DNA of 64,000 bases, from positions 1 to 64,000 of the forward strand of contig CAJUHO010000002.1 in NCBI GenBank assembly GCA_910586195.1, in the 5' to 3' direction. Below, in pieces: positions 1 through 7,948 of the stretch. Made by a program: the position numbers and the translations under genes. The stretch comes from an uncultured Bacilli bacterium. GTDB taxonomy: Bacteria; Bacillota_I; Bacilli_A; RF39; UBA660. The notes beneath the pieces are model-generated. The model searched no databases. It saw only the letters and a program-made list of their open reading frames with translations, and was not told the DNA's origin. The first letter of the stretch is position 1. The number at the start of each line of letters is the position of its first letter.

Positions 1-51
1 TTTATTAAAAATAAAAAGACTATTAACAAATTTTACTTTGTCAACAGCCTG

Positions 52-73
52 AAAAAGATCGTTTGATCTTTTT
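52..73 (-). terminator. Intrinsic terminator of the foldase gene
   Basis: A perfect 9-bp stem (AAAAAGATC / GATCTTTTT) with a 4-base loop overlaps the stop codon of the leftward prsA gene. The last stem arm supplies the U-run when read on the minus strand. The same symmetry could stop rightward transcription entering from outside the window. Confidence 0.6.
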
Positions 74-1079
74 AATTTGTCGTTTGATTACTAGAGGCGT
101 TCTTTATTAAACGTTCCATATATTTTTCGTATTCTTTTTTTAACTTACTATCTGTAAATTTTAATCCTCTTTCTTTACGATAATCCATAAGTGCTTGGTA
201 ATATAAGGTATTATCATTCTCTAATTTTTTTTCTGCAAGAGTCTTCTTAATATCCTCTTTTACATCTTTTAGTTTTGGCTTATCTTTTTCAGATTCTTTT
301 AATATAATGTGATATCCGTATTGACTTTTAACAGGTTCTTTTGTATATTTTTTAACTTCTAATTTTGCTGCAGCATCTAAGAAATTTTCATCCATATTAC
401 TATCATTATCAAACTCTTCTAATAAGCCGCCATCTTTAGCGGTACCAACATCATCAGAATGTTTTTTAGCAAGACTTTTAAAACTTTTTCCTTCGTCTAG
501 ATTTTTAATGATATCTTTTGCTTTTTCTAATGCTTCATCTTCTGCCTTCTTCTTATCATCTTCGCTCATATCGTCCTTTACATCAGGTGTAATTAGAATA
601 TGTCTTGCTTTAATTTTTCCAATTGTTTTAGTATTGTAGTATTCTTTAATTTCTGCTTCATCTATATGATTTGCTATATATTCATTAACAGCAGAATTTC
701 TTTTATATTCTAGAGATAATAACTCTCTTAATTCTTTTTCATCCGCTACTCCGAAATATTGTGCTATTGCTGCTTTAAATCCTTCTTCATTATCTTGATA
801 ATTTTGTTTCATTTGATTAATTTGATCATCAATTTGCTTGTTTTCTTCCTCACTAGTTTTAAATTTGTCATCTAAAATTTCATGATCCATTAGATTCATT
901 AAAACATTAATGCCATATTTATCCTTAAGGGATTTATATAAAGTATCTGCTGTGATTTTTCCATCATCAAAGCTTAAGACTTTTTCTTCTCCATTTTTTA
1001 ATTTTGCATTTGTACAACCAACTGTAAATACGGTTAATATCAATAATAGATTGATTGGTAGTAATAATTTTTTTCGCAT
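72..1079 (-). CDS. prsA: PrsA-type lipoprotein peptidyl-prolyl isomerase (parvulin foldase)
   Basis: This is a 335-aa secreted lipoprotein. Residues 1-22 form a lipoprotein signal peptide ending in the lipobox TVGC, with Cys22 as the lipidation site. Residues about 155-265 form a PpiC/parvulin domain with the family motifs KARHILI, DGGLL and YGYHII. Flanking helical regions match the chaperone parts of PrsA/SurA proteins. Known family members sit on the outer face of the membrane and help exported proteins fold. The start is supported by AAGGAGG a few bases upstream on the minus strand. No gene adjoins it closely, so it is probably monocistronic. The specific name prsA rests on length and architecture; a related SurA-like foldase is the alternative. 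Confidence 0.85.
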   Translation of the reverse strand: MRKKLLLPINLLLILTVFTVGCTNAKLKNGEEKVLSFDDGKITADTLYKSLKDKYGINVLMNLMDHEILDDKFKTSEEENKQIDDQINQMKQNYQDNEEGFKAAIAQYFGVADEKELRELLSLEYKRNSAVNEYIANHIDEAEIKEYYNTKTIGKIKARHILITPDVKDDMSEDDKKKAEDEALEKAKDIIKNLDEGKSFKSLAKKHSDDVGTAKDGGLLEEFDNDSNMDENFLDAAAKLEVKKYTKEPVKSQYGYHIILKESEKDKPKLKDVKEDIKKTLAEKKLENDNTLYYQALMDYRKERGLKFTDSKLKKEYEKYMERLIKNASSNQTTN

Positions 1080-1165
1080 ATATAATCCTCCTTAAATTTC
1101 TTAATTATCATATCAAATTATAGATTTTTATGCAAATATTTTTATGAATTGTGATATATATAATC

Positions 1166-1193
1166 ACACAATTGAGCCTTTTACCATAAAATA
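1166..1193 (+). promoter_or_regulatory. Sigma-K-type (late mother-cell) promoter
   Basis: AC at 1166-1167 is followed after exactly 17 bases by CATAAAATA at 1185-1193. This matches the Bacillus subtilis sigma-K consensus AC-N17-CATAnnnTA. A start site near 1200 leaves a normal leader with the GGAGGA ribosome site at 1215-1220. The downstream genes are of a sporulation family, which supports the call. Sigma-E shares the -10 but its -35 motif is absent here. Confidence 0.6.
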
Positions 1194-1226
1194 GGAGTGA
1201 ATATCAGAAAAAAAGGAGGAATCAAG

Positions 1227-1307
1227 ATGGGTAACTACGTATCATCATCAGCAATCATTTTAGTATTATTTATTCTTTTAATAATTATTCTAGGTGCTTA
1301 TATATAA
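1227..1307 (+). CDS. YjcZ-like sporulation miniprotein (26 aa)
   Basis: This tiny gene encodes a peptide that starts MGNYVSSS and ends in one hydrophobic helix of about 17 residues followed by GAYI. A short polar head followed by an ILVLFILLIII-type helix is typical of the YjcZ-like small sporulation proteins of Firmicutes. AAAGGAGGA lies just upstream. It is the first gene behind the sigma-K-type promoter and is followed 22 bases later by a second miniprotein of the same design. The function of the family is poorly known; it is associated with the mother cell or spore coat. The call rests on architecture and context, because the peptide is too short for secure homology. Confidence 0.6.
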   Translation: MGNYVSSSAIILVLFILLIIILGAYI

Positions 1308-1329
1308 TTAAATTAAGGAGGTGTTAACT

Positions 1330-1452
1330 ATGTCATGTGGTGAAACAAATACTACAACTACTTGCTGCCACCAAGGTGGTAGAAGTGGATATATCATTAT
1401 TATTGTTTTATATATCTTACTTGCTATTATTTTAGGTAGTGCAATTTGCTAG
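1330..1452 (+). CDS. YjcZ-like sporulation miniprotein (40 aa), Cys-rich head
   Basis: This 40-aa peptide has a polar head with Cys3, Cys12, Cys13 and two histidine/glycine positions, then a hydrophobic helix (about residues 21-35) and a C-terminal Cys. The head-plus-helix plan and terminal cysteine resemble the YjcZ/YczN-type sporulation peptides. AAGGAGGTG precedes the start. It follows the 26-aa gene by 22 bases and is ended by a strong terminator, so the two form a two-gene operon. The cysteines could cross-link it into spore coat, which is inference only. Confidence 0.6.
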   Translation: MSCGETNTTTTCCHQGGRSGYIIIIVLYILLAIILGSAIC

Positions 1453-1462
1453 TTACACTACT

Positions 1463-1503
1463 AAAGATAAGAATTAGATAAAGATTTAATTCTTATCTTT
1501 TTT
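1463..1503. terminator. Bidirectional terminator between convergent genes
   Basis: The 13-bp stem AAAGATAAGAATT / AATTCTTATCTTT (1463-1475 and 1488-1500) has a 12-base loop and is followed by T's. Its mirror image serves the leftward gene whose stop codon lies in the loop. Confidence 0.85.
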
Positions 1504-2484
1504 GTATATTAGGCAAGCATCTTGTTCTATATCAGGATTAAATCTGTGTTTCGTCATAAAGTCAATAGTACTAATTGCTGGAAAATAGATATAAGAAAAT
1601 GAATCGTCTTTAAAAACTTTATCGCGAACAGGTCCATTAAATATTGCTTTTTTATGATGAGACATTTTGATGGCATAGATATACCCAGCCATAATTTTTC
1701 CATCTTCATTCAAATTTTTTCCGAGATTTTCTATCATCTGTCTATAGTGGTTTAATTGTTTCGTTTGGCTTTCTTCCTCTGTGAGAGTATAAAAGTTATG
1801 GTCTATTATTTTATCTGTATATTGAATGATATTGGATAAATACATGAAATCATATTTTTGTGATAGTTCTTTTTCCAATCGATAGATATCAAAATTTAAG
1901 AAATTAATATCTAGGCTGCTTGCCTTTTCTTTTAATTCATCGTAATGAGTTTCATTTAGATAATTGATAGTTTGTTTTAAGGTTTGATATGAGGACTCGT
2001 CAAAAGAAAAGAGTTGGTTACTTTTTCTAATTTCTAAAGATGTAAAAGTGTCGAATAAAGATGACCAAAATTTTAAATTATCATCTTTTAAATAGGGCAC
2101 TAGTTTGTCAAATGTCTGTTTATTAAAAGCATTATCATTTGTTTTCCAGTAGTCTGGATAATCTAGATAGCAAAAAAATTCCAAATACTGTTGATAGGAC
2201 AGATTCGCCATTAAAGCAGCTTTCTTTAGGTAAAAATAATATGGTGTTAATGGATTTATATCAAATGCTGTTATAGATTTCGCGTTAAATAAAGACATAT
2301 CTAATGCTTGGTCAGAACTGCCAAGTACAGTTAAGCAATCTTTATTAGATAGATGAAATTCTTTTAGACATCCTGCAAGATTTTCATTAGAAAAAGGATA
2401 AATCATGTTAAACATATTATCGCATGTGTTGGTAGCAATCAATTCTTTAGCCTTTTCAATATGAGCTTCTACTAATAAATCCAT
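1486..2484 (-). CDS. DUF3419-like protein, SAM-methyltransferase fold
   Basis: The protein is about 332 aa from the preferred start at 2484, where AAGGAAGTGA precedes ATG; an ATG nine codons upstream lacks a ribosome site. Near residues 50-90 it has TVLGSSDQALDMSLF followed by ITAFDINPLTPYYFYLKKAA. That is a Rossmann-type SAM-binding loop plus acidic strand as in DUF3419/BtaA-like proteins. A later segment YDFMYLSNIIQY resembles motif IV of class I methyltransferases. The substrate is unknown. It stands alone between the YjcZ pair and a divergent membrane-protein gene. I am fairly sure of the fold and unsure of the reaction. Confidence 0.55.
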   Translation of the reverse strand: MDLLVEAHIEKAKELIATNTCDNMFNMIYPFSNENLAGCLKEFHLSNKDCLTVLGSSDQALDMSLFNAKSITAFDINPLTPYYFYLKKAALMANLSYQQYLEFFCYLDYPDYWKTNDNAFNKQTFDKLVPYLKDDNLKFWSSLFDTFTSLEIRKSNQLFSFDESSYQTLKQTINYLNETHYDELKEKASSLDINFLNFDIYRLEKELSQKYDFMYLSNIIQYTDKIIDHNFYTLTEEESQTKQLNHYRQMIENLGKNLNEDGKIMAGYIYAIKMSHHKKAIFNGPVRDKVFKDDSFSYIYFPAISTIDFMTKHRFNPDIEQDACLIYKKDKN

Positions 2485-2603
2485 ATAAATCACTTCCTTG
2501 TTTAGTTGCATATTATAGCATACTTTAAGAAAAAGTGCATTATAAATTTTAGATTTGAAAATTTCAAATTATTCTTGATACTTTATTTGTTTTTGGGAAA
2601 ACT

Positions 2604-3116
2604 ATGAATGGTGATTTTATGTTTTATTATTTGAATACGTTTTTAATTTATTCGATGTTAGGATTTTTAATGGAAACAACACTTAAAACGTTTTTTTTTC
2701 ATTCCATGAATAATGGGATTTTAGCAGGTCCCTGGATTCCTGTTTATGGTTTTGGAGTTGCTATTATTGTTTTTATCACTCGGTATGTCTTTCATCATAG
2801 TAAGAAAATTCCTAAATGGCTGAAATTATTTATTATTTTTATGATTGTTTTTGTAACACTTACTGTTTTAGAGCTGATTGGTGGAATGATAATAGAAAAA
2901 ATATTTCATAAAGTTTTTTGGGATTATACTAATTTTAAGTTTCATTTTGGACATTATATTTCTTTAGAGATGAGCTTATTATGGGGAGTACTTTCTATTT
3001 TGTTTTTATATCTAGTAAAACCTTGGATGGATAAAATTATAAAAAAAATACCAAAGTGGGTGACACTTTTAGTACTTGTTATTTTTTTAATTGATGTTGT
3101 AATTACTTTTCTGTAA
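2604..3116 (+). CDS. CmpB-type putative ABC transporter permease (membrane protein)
   Basis: This 170-aa integral membrane protein has about four or five hydrophobic helices. It carries the family signature of the ABC_trans_CmpB group: an N-terminal YSMLGFLMET, then NGILAGPWIPVYGFG, a Glu in the third helix, WDYT and finally LLWG. The family is widespread in Firmicutes and often labelled putative permease, but no transport function is established and no ATPase lies nearby. Two starts are possible: 2604 (GGGA five bases upstream) or 2619 (GGTGAT). Its last 14 bases overlap the convergent HIT gene. Confidence 0.7.
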   Translation: MNGDFMFYYLNTFLIYSMLGFLMETTLKTFFFHSMNNGILAGPWIPVYGFGVAIIVFITRYVFHHSKKIPKWLKLFIIFMIVFVTLTVLELIGGMIIEKIFHKVFWDYTNFKFHFGHYISLEMSLLWGVLSILFLYLVKPWMDKIIKKIPKWVTLLVLVIFLIDVVITFL

Positions 3117-3501
3117 GATTTTTATAAATGGTATCAATATCTTCTAAATTTTCTTTTTTATTCGTATGGTTAAAATCATCATTTTTATATCTTGGTATTA
3201 AATGAATATGAAAACATCTAATATCTTGTCCATAGAAATTATTTTCTTGGATAGTAAGACCATCGCACTTTAATTTATCTTTTAACAGTGGATAAAGTGT
3301 TTGTCTAATAAGCGTAAAAGCATGTACTATGAAGTCATCATCGATATCTAGAATATTTTCTTGATGTTTTTTCGGTACGATTAATAAATGACCATTTGAA
3401 AGAGGATTAATATCCATAAATACTTTCGTAGTATCATCTTCGTAAACTGTTTTTGTGGGAATTTCACCTTTCATAATTTTACAAAATAGGCAATCTTGCA
3501 T
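3103..3501 (-). CDS. HIT-family nucleotide hydrolase with an altered triad
   Basis: This 132-aa protein has the HIT layout: CLFCKI with the N-terminal zinc cysteines (residues 4 and 7), DINPLSNGHLLIVPKKH, and a C-terminal catalytic loop CFHIHLIPR at residues 96-104. The usual His-x-His-x-His triad reads Cys96-x-His98-x-His100. The nucleophilic middle histidine is kept and the first is replaced. Family members hydrolyse dinucleotide polyphosphates or AMP conjugates. AAAGGAGGAATT precedes the start. The gene ends inside the convergent membrane-protein gene and follows the leftward unknown gene by 13 bases, so the two may be cotranscribed. Confidence 0.85.
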   Translation of the reverse strand: MQDCLFCKIMKGEIPTKTVYEDDTTKVFMDINPLSNGHLLIVPKKHQENILDIDDDFIVHAFTLIRQTLYPLLKDKLKCDGLTIQENNFYGQDIRCFHIHLIPRYKNDDFNHTNKKENLEDIDTIYKNLTEK

Positions 3502-3514
3502 TGTAATTCCTCCT

Positions 3515-4252
3515 TTAATTTAGATAATTATATTTTATATTATACTGATTTTCTATTGTTTTGTCATGTTTTAAAATACCTTCAATGATGATTTCTAGAT
3601 AAGGTGTGGGAAGTGTTATATTGCTAATATTAAATGCTTGTGTAATTTCTTTTAGATTTGTGAAGGTAAAATTATAGTCTTTTGGATTTGCATTTTTGTC
3701 TTTTAGATTTTTTTCAAATTTATAAATCGTATTGATAATTTCCTCTTGTGTAAACTCTTCTAATGAAAATTCTTTTACAACAGTATAAATTTTCAATGAT
3801 GTTAAATCCTCTTCTTTTAATAATCGTACTTTTACCGCTTTTCCCAATTTATCGAATGATGAAGATATTTTAATAGATAGATCATTAATTCCGATTTCTT
3901 TTTTTATCGTTTTTTCTAGATAGATAATGAAGGTTTTTCCCTCTTTATAGTCTTTTTGGAAAGTAGATGTGATTTTTTTGTTTTTATAGTAGAGAAGAAA
4001 ATATAAGTGTTTATTCTCTTTATTTGTAACTTTTATTTTGAAATATTTTTTCTTTTTATCATATATTATTTTATCAATAGTGATTTCATTTTTTATGGAT
4101 TTATAATTTTCATCTATATATTCATGAAATTTCTTTTCTATTTTTGGCATCATAATATCCACTTTTTTTTCATTTACTACAATTAGTCCCAGTAGTACGA
4201 AAGATAGCAAGAAAAAGAAAGCCATTCCATAAGTTAGTCCATTTTTACTCAT
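3515..4252 (-). CDS. Unknown membrane-anchored extracellular protein
   Basis: I do not recognise this protein of about 245 aa. One hydrophobic helix (about residues 8-26 from the preferred start MSKNG) should act as an uncleaved signal anchor. The remainder is lysine-rich, mixed alpha/beta and likely extracellular. It has two segments that could be repeated beta units (about residues 45-85 and 95-145). The start at 4252 is chosen because AAGGTGAT sits five bases before it; a GTG and an ATG slightly upstream overlap that site. It lies upstream of, and in the same direction as, the HIT gene. Confidence 0.6.
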   Translation of the reverse strand: MSKNGLTYGMAFFFLLSFVLLGLIVVNEKKVDIMMPKIEKKFHEYIDENYKSIKNEITIDKIIYDKKKKYFKIKVTNKENKHLYFLLYYKNKKITSTFQKDYKEGKTFIIYLEKTIKKEIGINDLSIKISSSFDKLGKAVKVRLLKEEDLTSLKIYTVVKEFSLEEFTQEEIINTIYKFEKNLKDKNANPKDYNFTFTNLKEITQAFNISNITLPTPYLEIIIEGILKHDKTIENQYNIKYNYLN

Positions 4253-4382
4253 AAGCATCACCTTAGAATTATTTTAATCAAAAAAATAAAGAAAAGCAAC
4301 ATTTCTGTTACTTTTGTGGAGTGAATACTTGCAGATATTCAATGTTATTATGAGATAGTATTTTTCTTTTTATTCATAATTC

Positions 4383-4448
4383 TTTTCTGTTTTTTAAATA
4401 TGTGGTAAAATACAAGTGTTTCTTTTAAAACTACATTTTTTTTAAAAG
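4383..4448 (+). promoter_or_regulatory. Candidate suf promoter and leader hairpin
   Basis: A -10 like TAAAAT lies at 4406-4411 with a weak -35 (TTTTCT, 4383-4388) at 17-base spacing. Just downstream a 9-bp inverted repeat CTTTTAAAA / TTTTAAAAG (4422-4430, 4440-4448) could form a hairpin in the leader before the GGTGAT site of sufC. No Fur- or IscR-like box is evident. Confidence 0.35.
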
Positions 4449-4479
4449 TATTATTGTATAACAAAAAGCAGGTGATTAC

Positions 4480-5223
4480 ATGTTAGAGATAAAAAATATT
4501 TGTGTAAAAATAATAGATGATGATAAAGAAATATTAAATGACTTTTCTTTATCAATAAAAAAAGGCGAAGTACATGCTATCATGGGGCCTAATGGTACAG
4601 GGAAAAGTACTCTTGCTAAAACAATAATGGGACACTATAAGTATCAAGTTGTTGCAGGTAGTATTATTTTTGAAGAGGATGATATTACCAATATTTCTGT
4701 TGATGAACGTGCTAGGCTTGGTATTTTTTTGGGTATGCAAGATCCTACAGAAATTGAAGGAATTACGAACAGCGAGTTTTTAAGAACAGCTTTAAAAGAA
4801 GTAAGTGGTGAAAATATCAATCTCTATCATTTTATTAAAAGAATGGAAGAGGGGATGAACGATTTGAAATTAAGTGAATCTATGCTTCATCGTTCACTTA
4901 ATAAGGGGTTTTCTGGAGGAGAAAAAAAGAAAAATGAAATTTTACAATTAAAGTTATTAAGACCTAAACTGATTATTTTAGATGAGATTGATTCGGGTTT
5001 AGATGTCGATAGTTTAAAAATTGTATGTCAAAATATTAATTCTTATCTAGAAGAAAATCCAGACGCTTCTGTTTTGATGATTACGCACTATCCAAGAATT
5101 TTAGAATATATTAAACCAGACTATGTTCATATTATGCAAGATGGAAAGATTCAAAAGACAGGCGATTTGTTACTTGCAAAAAAAATAGAAAAAGATGGTT
5201 ATCATAGTATAAATGTCATGTAA
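4480..5223 (+). CDS. sufC: SufC, ATPase of the SUF Fe-S assembly scaffold
   Basis: This 247-aa soluble ABC-type ATPase energises the SufB-SufD scaffold during Fe-S cluster assembly. Walker A is GPNGTGKST at residues 36-44, the signature is FSGGEKKKNE near 145, and Walker B is LIILDEID followed by the D-loop SGLD. The H-loop lies in THYPRILEYI. The GEKKKNE variant of the signature is characteristic of SufC rather than of transporter ATPases. Length equals the family norm. GGTGAT precedes the ATG. It is the first gene of a tight suf operon, with 13 bases to sufD. Confidence 0.97.
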   Translation: MLEIKNICVKIIDDDKEILNDFSLSIKKGEVHAIMGPNGTGKSTLAKTIMGHYKYQVVAGSIIFEEDDITNISVDERARLGIFLGMQDPTEIEGITNSEFLRTALKEVSGENINLYHFIKRMEEGMNDLKLSESMLHRSLNKGFSGGEKKKNEILQLKLLRPKLIILDEIDSGLDVDSLKIVCQNINSYLEENPDASVLMITHYPRILEYIKPDYVHIMQDGKIQKTGDLLLAKKIEKDGYHSINVM

Positions 5224-5236
5224 TGGGTAAGAAGAA

Positions 5237-5896
5237 ATGAATAAAATAATATTAGATAAAGAAGAAGTTATTAAAATAGAGAGTGCAAAAGAATTTGTTT
5301 TAACAGAAGGCGAAAAAAAAGAAATTTATATATGGGGAGAAAATGATAAATATAAGATTCGTTATCACTTAGAAAAGGGAAGTTCTCTTATTGTTCATCA
5401 TTATAGTATTAATGCTAGTTTTGATATTGAGATTGAGCTAGCTGGCGATAATGCTAGAGTTGATTATTTTTATAGTACTATTAATTATCAGGACCAGGTT
5501 TTGAAATTTTCTATTTTTCATACGGGTAGTAAGACACACAGCAATATTATTAATCATGGTGTCAATGTGAAAGATAGGAAGCTATTATTTGATGTGAACC
5601 CTAAAGTGAAAAAAAATGCTGTTGGTTGTGTTTGCAATCAGGAAAATAGTATTATTAATTTAGAAGATGGAGAATCTATGATTTGTCCTAATTTACTAAT
5701 TGATAATTATGATGTCATCTCAAGTCATTCCGCTTATATTGGATCATTTTCAAAGGAAATGCTTTTTTATATGATGAGTAGAGGACTTACCGAAAAAGCA
5801 AGTTATGAATTATTAATGCGATATTTCTTATTACAGGAAGAAAATATTGCTGTAGAAAGAATTCCAAGATTTTTGGAAGAGATAAAAAAATTATAA
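5237..5896 (+). CDS. sufD: SufD, unusually short Fe-S scaffold subunit
   Basis: This 219-aa protein matches only the beta-helix core and C-terminal helix of SufD; the usual length is about 420-440 aa. The C-terminal end HSAYIGSFSKEMLFYMMSRGLTEKAS is the conserved SufB/SufD docking region (His plus the FYLMSRGL motif). The N-terminal alpha-helical half found in Bacillus SufD is absent, and no trace is visible upstream, because sufC ends 13 bases before the start. Position between sufC and sufS secures the name. It should pair with SufB to form the SufBC2D scaffold. The short form looks stable rather than a degraded gene. Confidence 0.85.
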   Translation: MNKIILDKEEVIKIESAKEFVLTEGEKKEIYIWGENDKYKIRYHLEKGSSLIVHHYSINASFDIEIELAGDNARVDYFYSTINYQDQVLKFSIFHTGSKTHSNIINHGVNVKDRKLLFDVNPKVKKNAVGCVCNQENSIINLEDGESMICPNLLIDNYDVISSHSAYIGSFSKEMLFYMMSRGLTEKASYELLMRYFLLQEENIAVERIPRFLEEIKKL

Positions 5897-5908
5897 GGAG
5901 ATGAGGAT

Positions 5909-7105
5909 ATGCATCGAGAAGATTTTCCAATGTTGAAGCAAGATATTGTTTATTTTGATAATGGGGCAACATCCTTAAAACCGCAGGAAATGATTAATGC
6001 TATCGTAGATTATTATAGTAATCATACAGCGAATATTCATAGAGGGGACTATGATGCTGCTATAAAAACGGATAAGCTTTATGATGAGGCTCGTACAATA
6101 GTAGCAGAATTTATTCATGCAGAAAGTCCACGTGAAGTGATATTTACTAGTGGAATGACAGATTCTATGAATCGTATTGTATTTGGATTTATGAAGTACC
6201 AGTTAAAAAAGGGGGATGAGGTCTTAATTTCTAAAGCAGAGCATGCTTCGAATGTTTTACCTTGGTATGTTTTACAGAAAGAACTTGGCATTGTTGTAAA
6301 AGAGGTTCCATTGGATGAAAATCATGAATTGACACTTGAGATGCTTTCTAGTTCAATTACGGATAAAACAAAAGTGATTTCATTAGCCCATATTACTAAT
6401 GTGATTGGGGATGTACGTGATGTGGTATCTATTGGAAGTCTTGCGAAAGAGAAAAACATTTATTTTGTTGTAGATGCTGCACAAAGTGTCGGACATGTGG
6501 ATGTGAATACGATGGCAATGGAGGCTGACTTTTTAGTATTTTCTGGTCATAAAATGTTAGGACCTACTGGTGTTGGAGTACTTTATGGTAGAAAGACTTT
6601 ATTAGAACAGATGCAACCAATGAACTATGGTGGTGGTATGAATGAATATTTTGAGTCAGATGGTAGCTATCAAGTAAGAGAAGTTCCTACTCGCTTTGAA
6701 GCGGGTACACCACCGATTGCCGAAGTAATTGGATTGTCTGCTGCTGTTCAATATATTAATAAAATCGGTATTGAAAATATTCATAAACATGAGTTGGACT
6801 TGAAAAAGTACTTAGTAAGTGAACTTGAGAAGATTGATAATATTGTTTTATATAATAAAAGTAGTGAAAGTGGTATTTTAGCATTTAATATTCGTGGGGT
6901 ATTTAGCCAAGATACAGCAATTTATTTAAATCATTACCATATTTATATTCGTGCAGGAAATCATTGTAGTAAGATGCTGAAGGATGATTTAAATATTAAA
7001 AATACGTGTCGTATTAGTATGCATTTGTATAATAGTAAGGATGATATAGATAAATTAGTAGAAGTGTTGAGACAAAGTGAGGATATTTTTAAGATTATAC
7101 TTTAG
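5909..7105 (+). CDS. sufS: SufS group II cysteine desulfurase
   Basis: This 398-aa PLP enzyme takes sulfur from cysteine as an enzyme persulfide and passes it to SufU. Visible active-site elements are His112 (KAEHASN), Asp189 (VVDAAQSVGH), the PLP lysine Lys215 in FSGHKMLGP and the nucleophile Cys353 in RAGNHCSKML. GFNVRFEAGTPP-like TRFEAGTPPI is also present. Length is normal. AAGGAGATGA precedes ATG. It sits 12 bases after sufD and 11 before sufU. Confidence 0.96.
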   Translation: MHREDFPMLKQDIVYFDNGATSLKPQEMINAIVDYYSNHTANIHRGDYDAAIKTDKLYDEARTIVAEFIHAESPREVIFTSGMTDSMNRIVFGFMKYQLKKGDEVLISKAEHASNVLPWYVLQKELGIVVKEVPLDENHELTLEMLSSSITDKTKVISLAHITNVIGDVRDVVSIGSLAKEKNIYFVVDAAQSVGHVDVNTMAMEADFLVFSGHKMLGPTGVGVLYGRKTLLEQMQPMNYGGGMNEYFESDGSYQVREVPTRFEAGTPPIAEVIGLSAAVQYINKIGIENIHKHELDLKKYLVSELEKIDNIVLYNKSSESGILAFNIRGVFSQDTAIYLNHYHIYIRAGNHCSKMLKDDLNIKNTCRISMHLYNSKDDIDKLVEVLRQSEDIFKIIL

Positions 7106-7116
7106 GATGTGATAGA

Positions 7117-7560
7117 ATGGAGCGCAATTTACGCAGGGAAATTATTTTAGATAACTATCAAAATCCTTTTCATAAAGGATTGGTAGAGGATAAAAAAGGT
7201 GTATACATTCGTAATAATACGAATAGTACATCTTGTATTGACAATGTGGATATTATGTATAAAATAAAAGACGACGTCATTGAAGATGTCTACTTTGATG
7301 GTGAAGCCTGTGCTATATCGACTTCTGCAACGTCTATTATGATTCGGATGTTATTGGGAAAGAGTATTGCTGAGGCTAGAAGATATTTGGAAAATTATGA
7401 AGCTATGATAGAAGAGAGACCTTATGATAAGGATTTATTAGGAGAACTCAATGCATATGAAGAGATTTATTTACAACCAAATCGTAAAAAATGTGCATTG
7501 CTTCCTTTTGAATCTTTAAAGAGGGTATTGGAGGAAGAATATGAAAAAAGAAAAGACTAA
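7117..7560 (+). CDS. sufU: SufU, zinc-dependent sulfur acceptor
   Basis: This 147-aa protein has the four SufU zinc ligands: Cys40 and Asp42 (STSCID), Cys65 (GEACAIS) and Cys126 (RKKCALL). In Gram-positive bacteria SufU is a sulfurtransferase that accepts the persulfide from SufS. The longer insertion between Cys65 and Cys126, typical of SufU as opposed to IscU, is present. The first motif is diverged (STSCID where NPTCGD is usual). The next gene starts 20 bases before this one stops, which implies translational coupling. Confidence 0.93.
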   Translation: MERNLRREIILDNYQNPFHKGLVEDKKGVYIRNNTNSTSCIDNVDIMYKIKDDVIEDVYFDGEACAISTSATSIMIRMLLGKSIAEARRYLENYEAMIEERPYDKDLLGELNAYEEIYLQPNRKKCALLPFESLKRVLEEEYEKRKD

Positions 7561-7939
7561 ATTTGATAAGGATGAGTTAGAACTTGTACGTGTTCAATTA
7601 TATGATGGTTACGATATTGAACAACCGAGGTGGACTTTTTTAAGTTATGCTGTTGTTACCCCAAGTGAAGATGGTAGAAAAGTAGATGTTATTGATGAGA
7701 GAGTTTATATTCCTATTGAGGAAGATGAAAAAAAGGGATTTTTCCAACGGGAAAATTTAGAAAAGAATGCAATTAGAATATTCTCCACTCCTGAAAATGA
7801 AGTGTTTCATCAATTATTATCAGAAAAAGATAATGATATTGAGGGTATCAAACATTCTATAATAGGGACAGGGTTTTATTTTCATTATGATACAGAACTT
7901 ATTTATGCACCTTCTTTAGTAAAAACCTTCAAAAGATAG
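7541..7939 (+). CDS. Unknown SUF-operon protein (132 aa)
   Basis: I do not recognise this protein. It is acidic, soluble, without signal peptide or cysteine, and appears mostly beta with a conserved-looking core around RWTFLSYAVVTPSEDGRK and GTGFYFHYDTELIYAPS. Its start (GGAGGAAGAAT then ATG) overlaps the end of sufU by 20 bases and sufB follows 9 bases later, so it is made together with the SUF proteins. The usual Bacillus order sufC-D-S-U-B has no gene here. The lack of cysteine and the spacing argue for an assembly or regulatory partner rather than a sulfur carrier; that is inference. Confidence 0.7.
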   Translation: MKKEKTKFDKDELELVRVQLYDGYDIEQPRWTFLSYAVVTPSEDGRKVDVIDERVYIPIEEDEKKGFFQRENLEKNAIRIFSTPENEVFHQLLSEKDNDIEGIKHSIIGTGFYFHYDTELIYAPSLVKTFKR

Positions 7940-7948
7940 GAGAAATTC

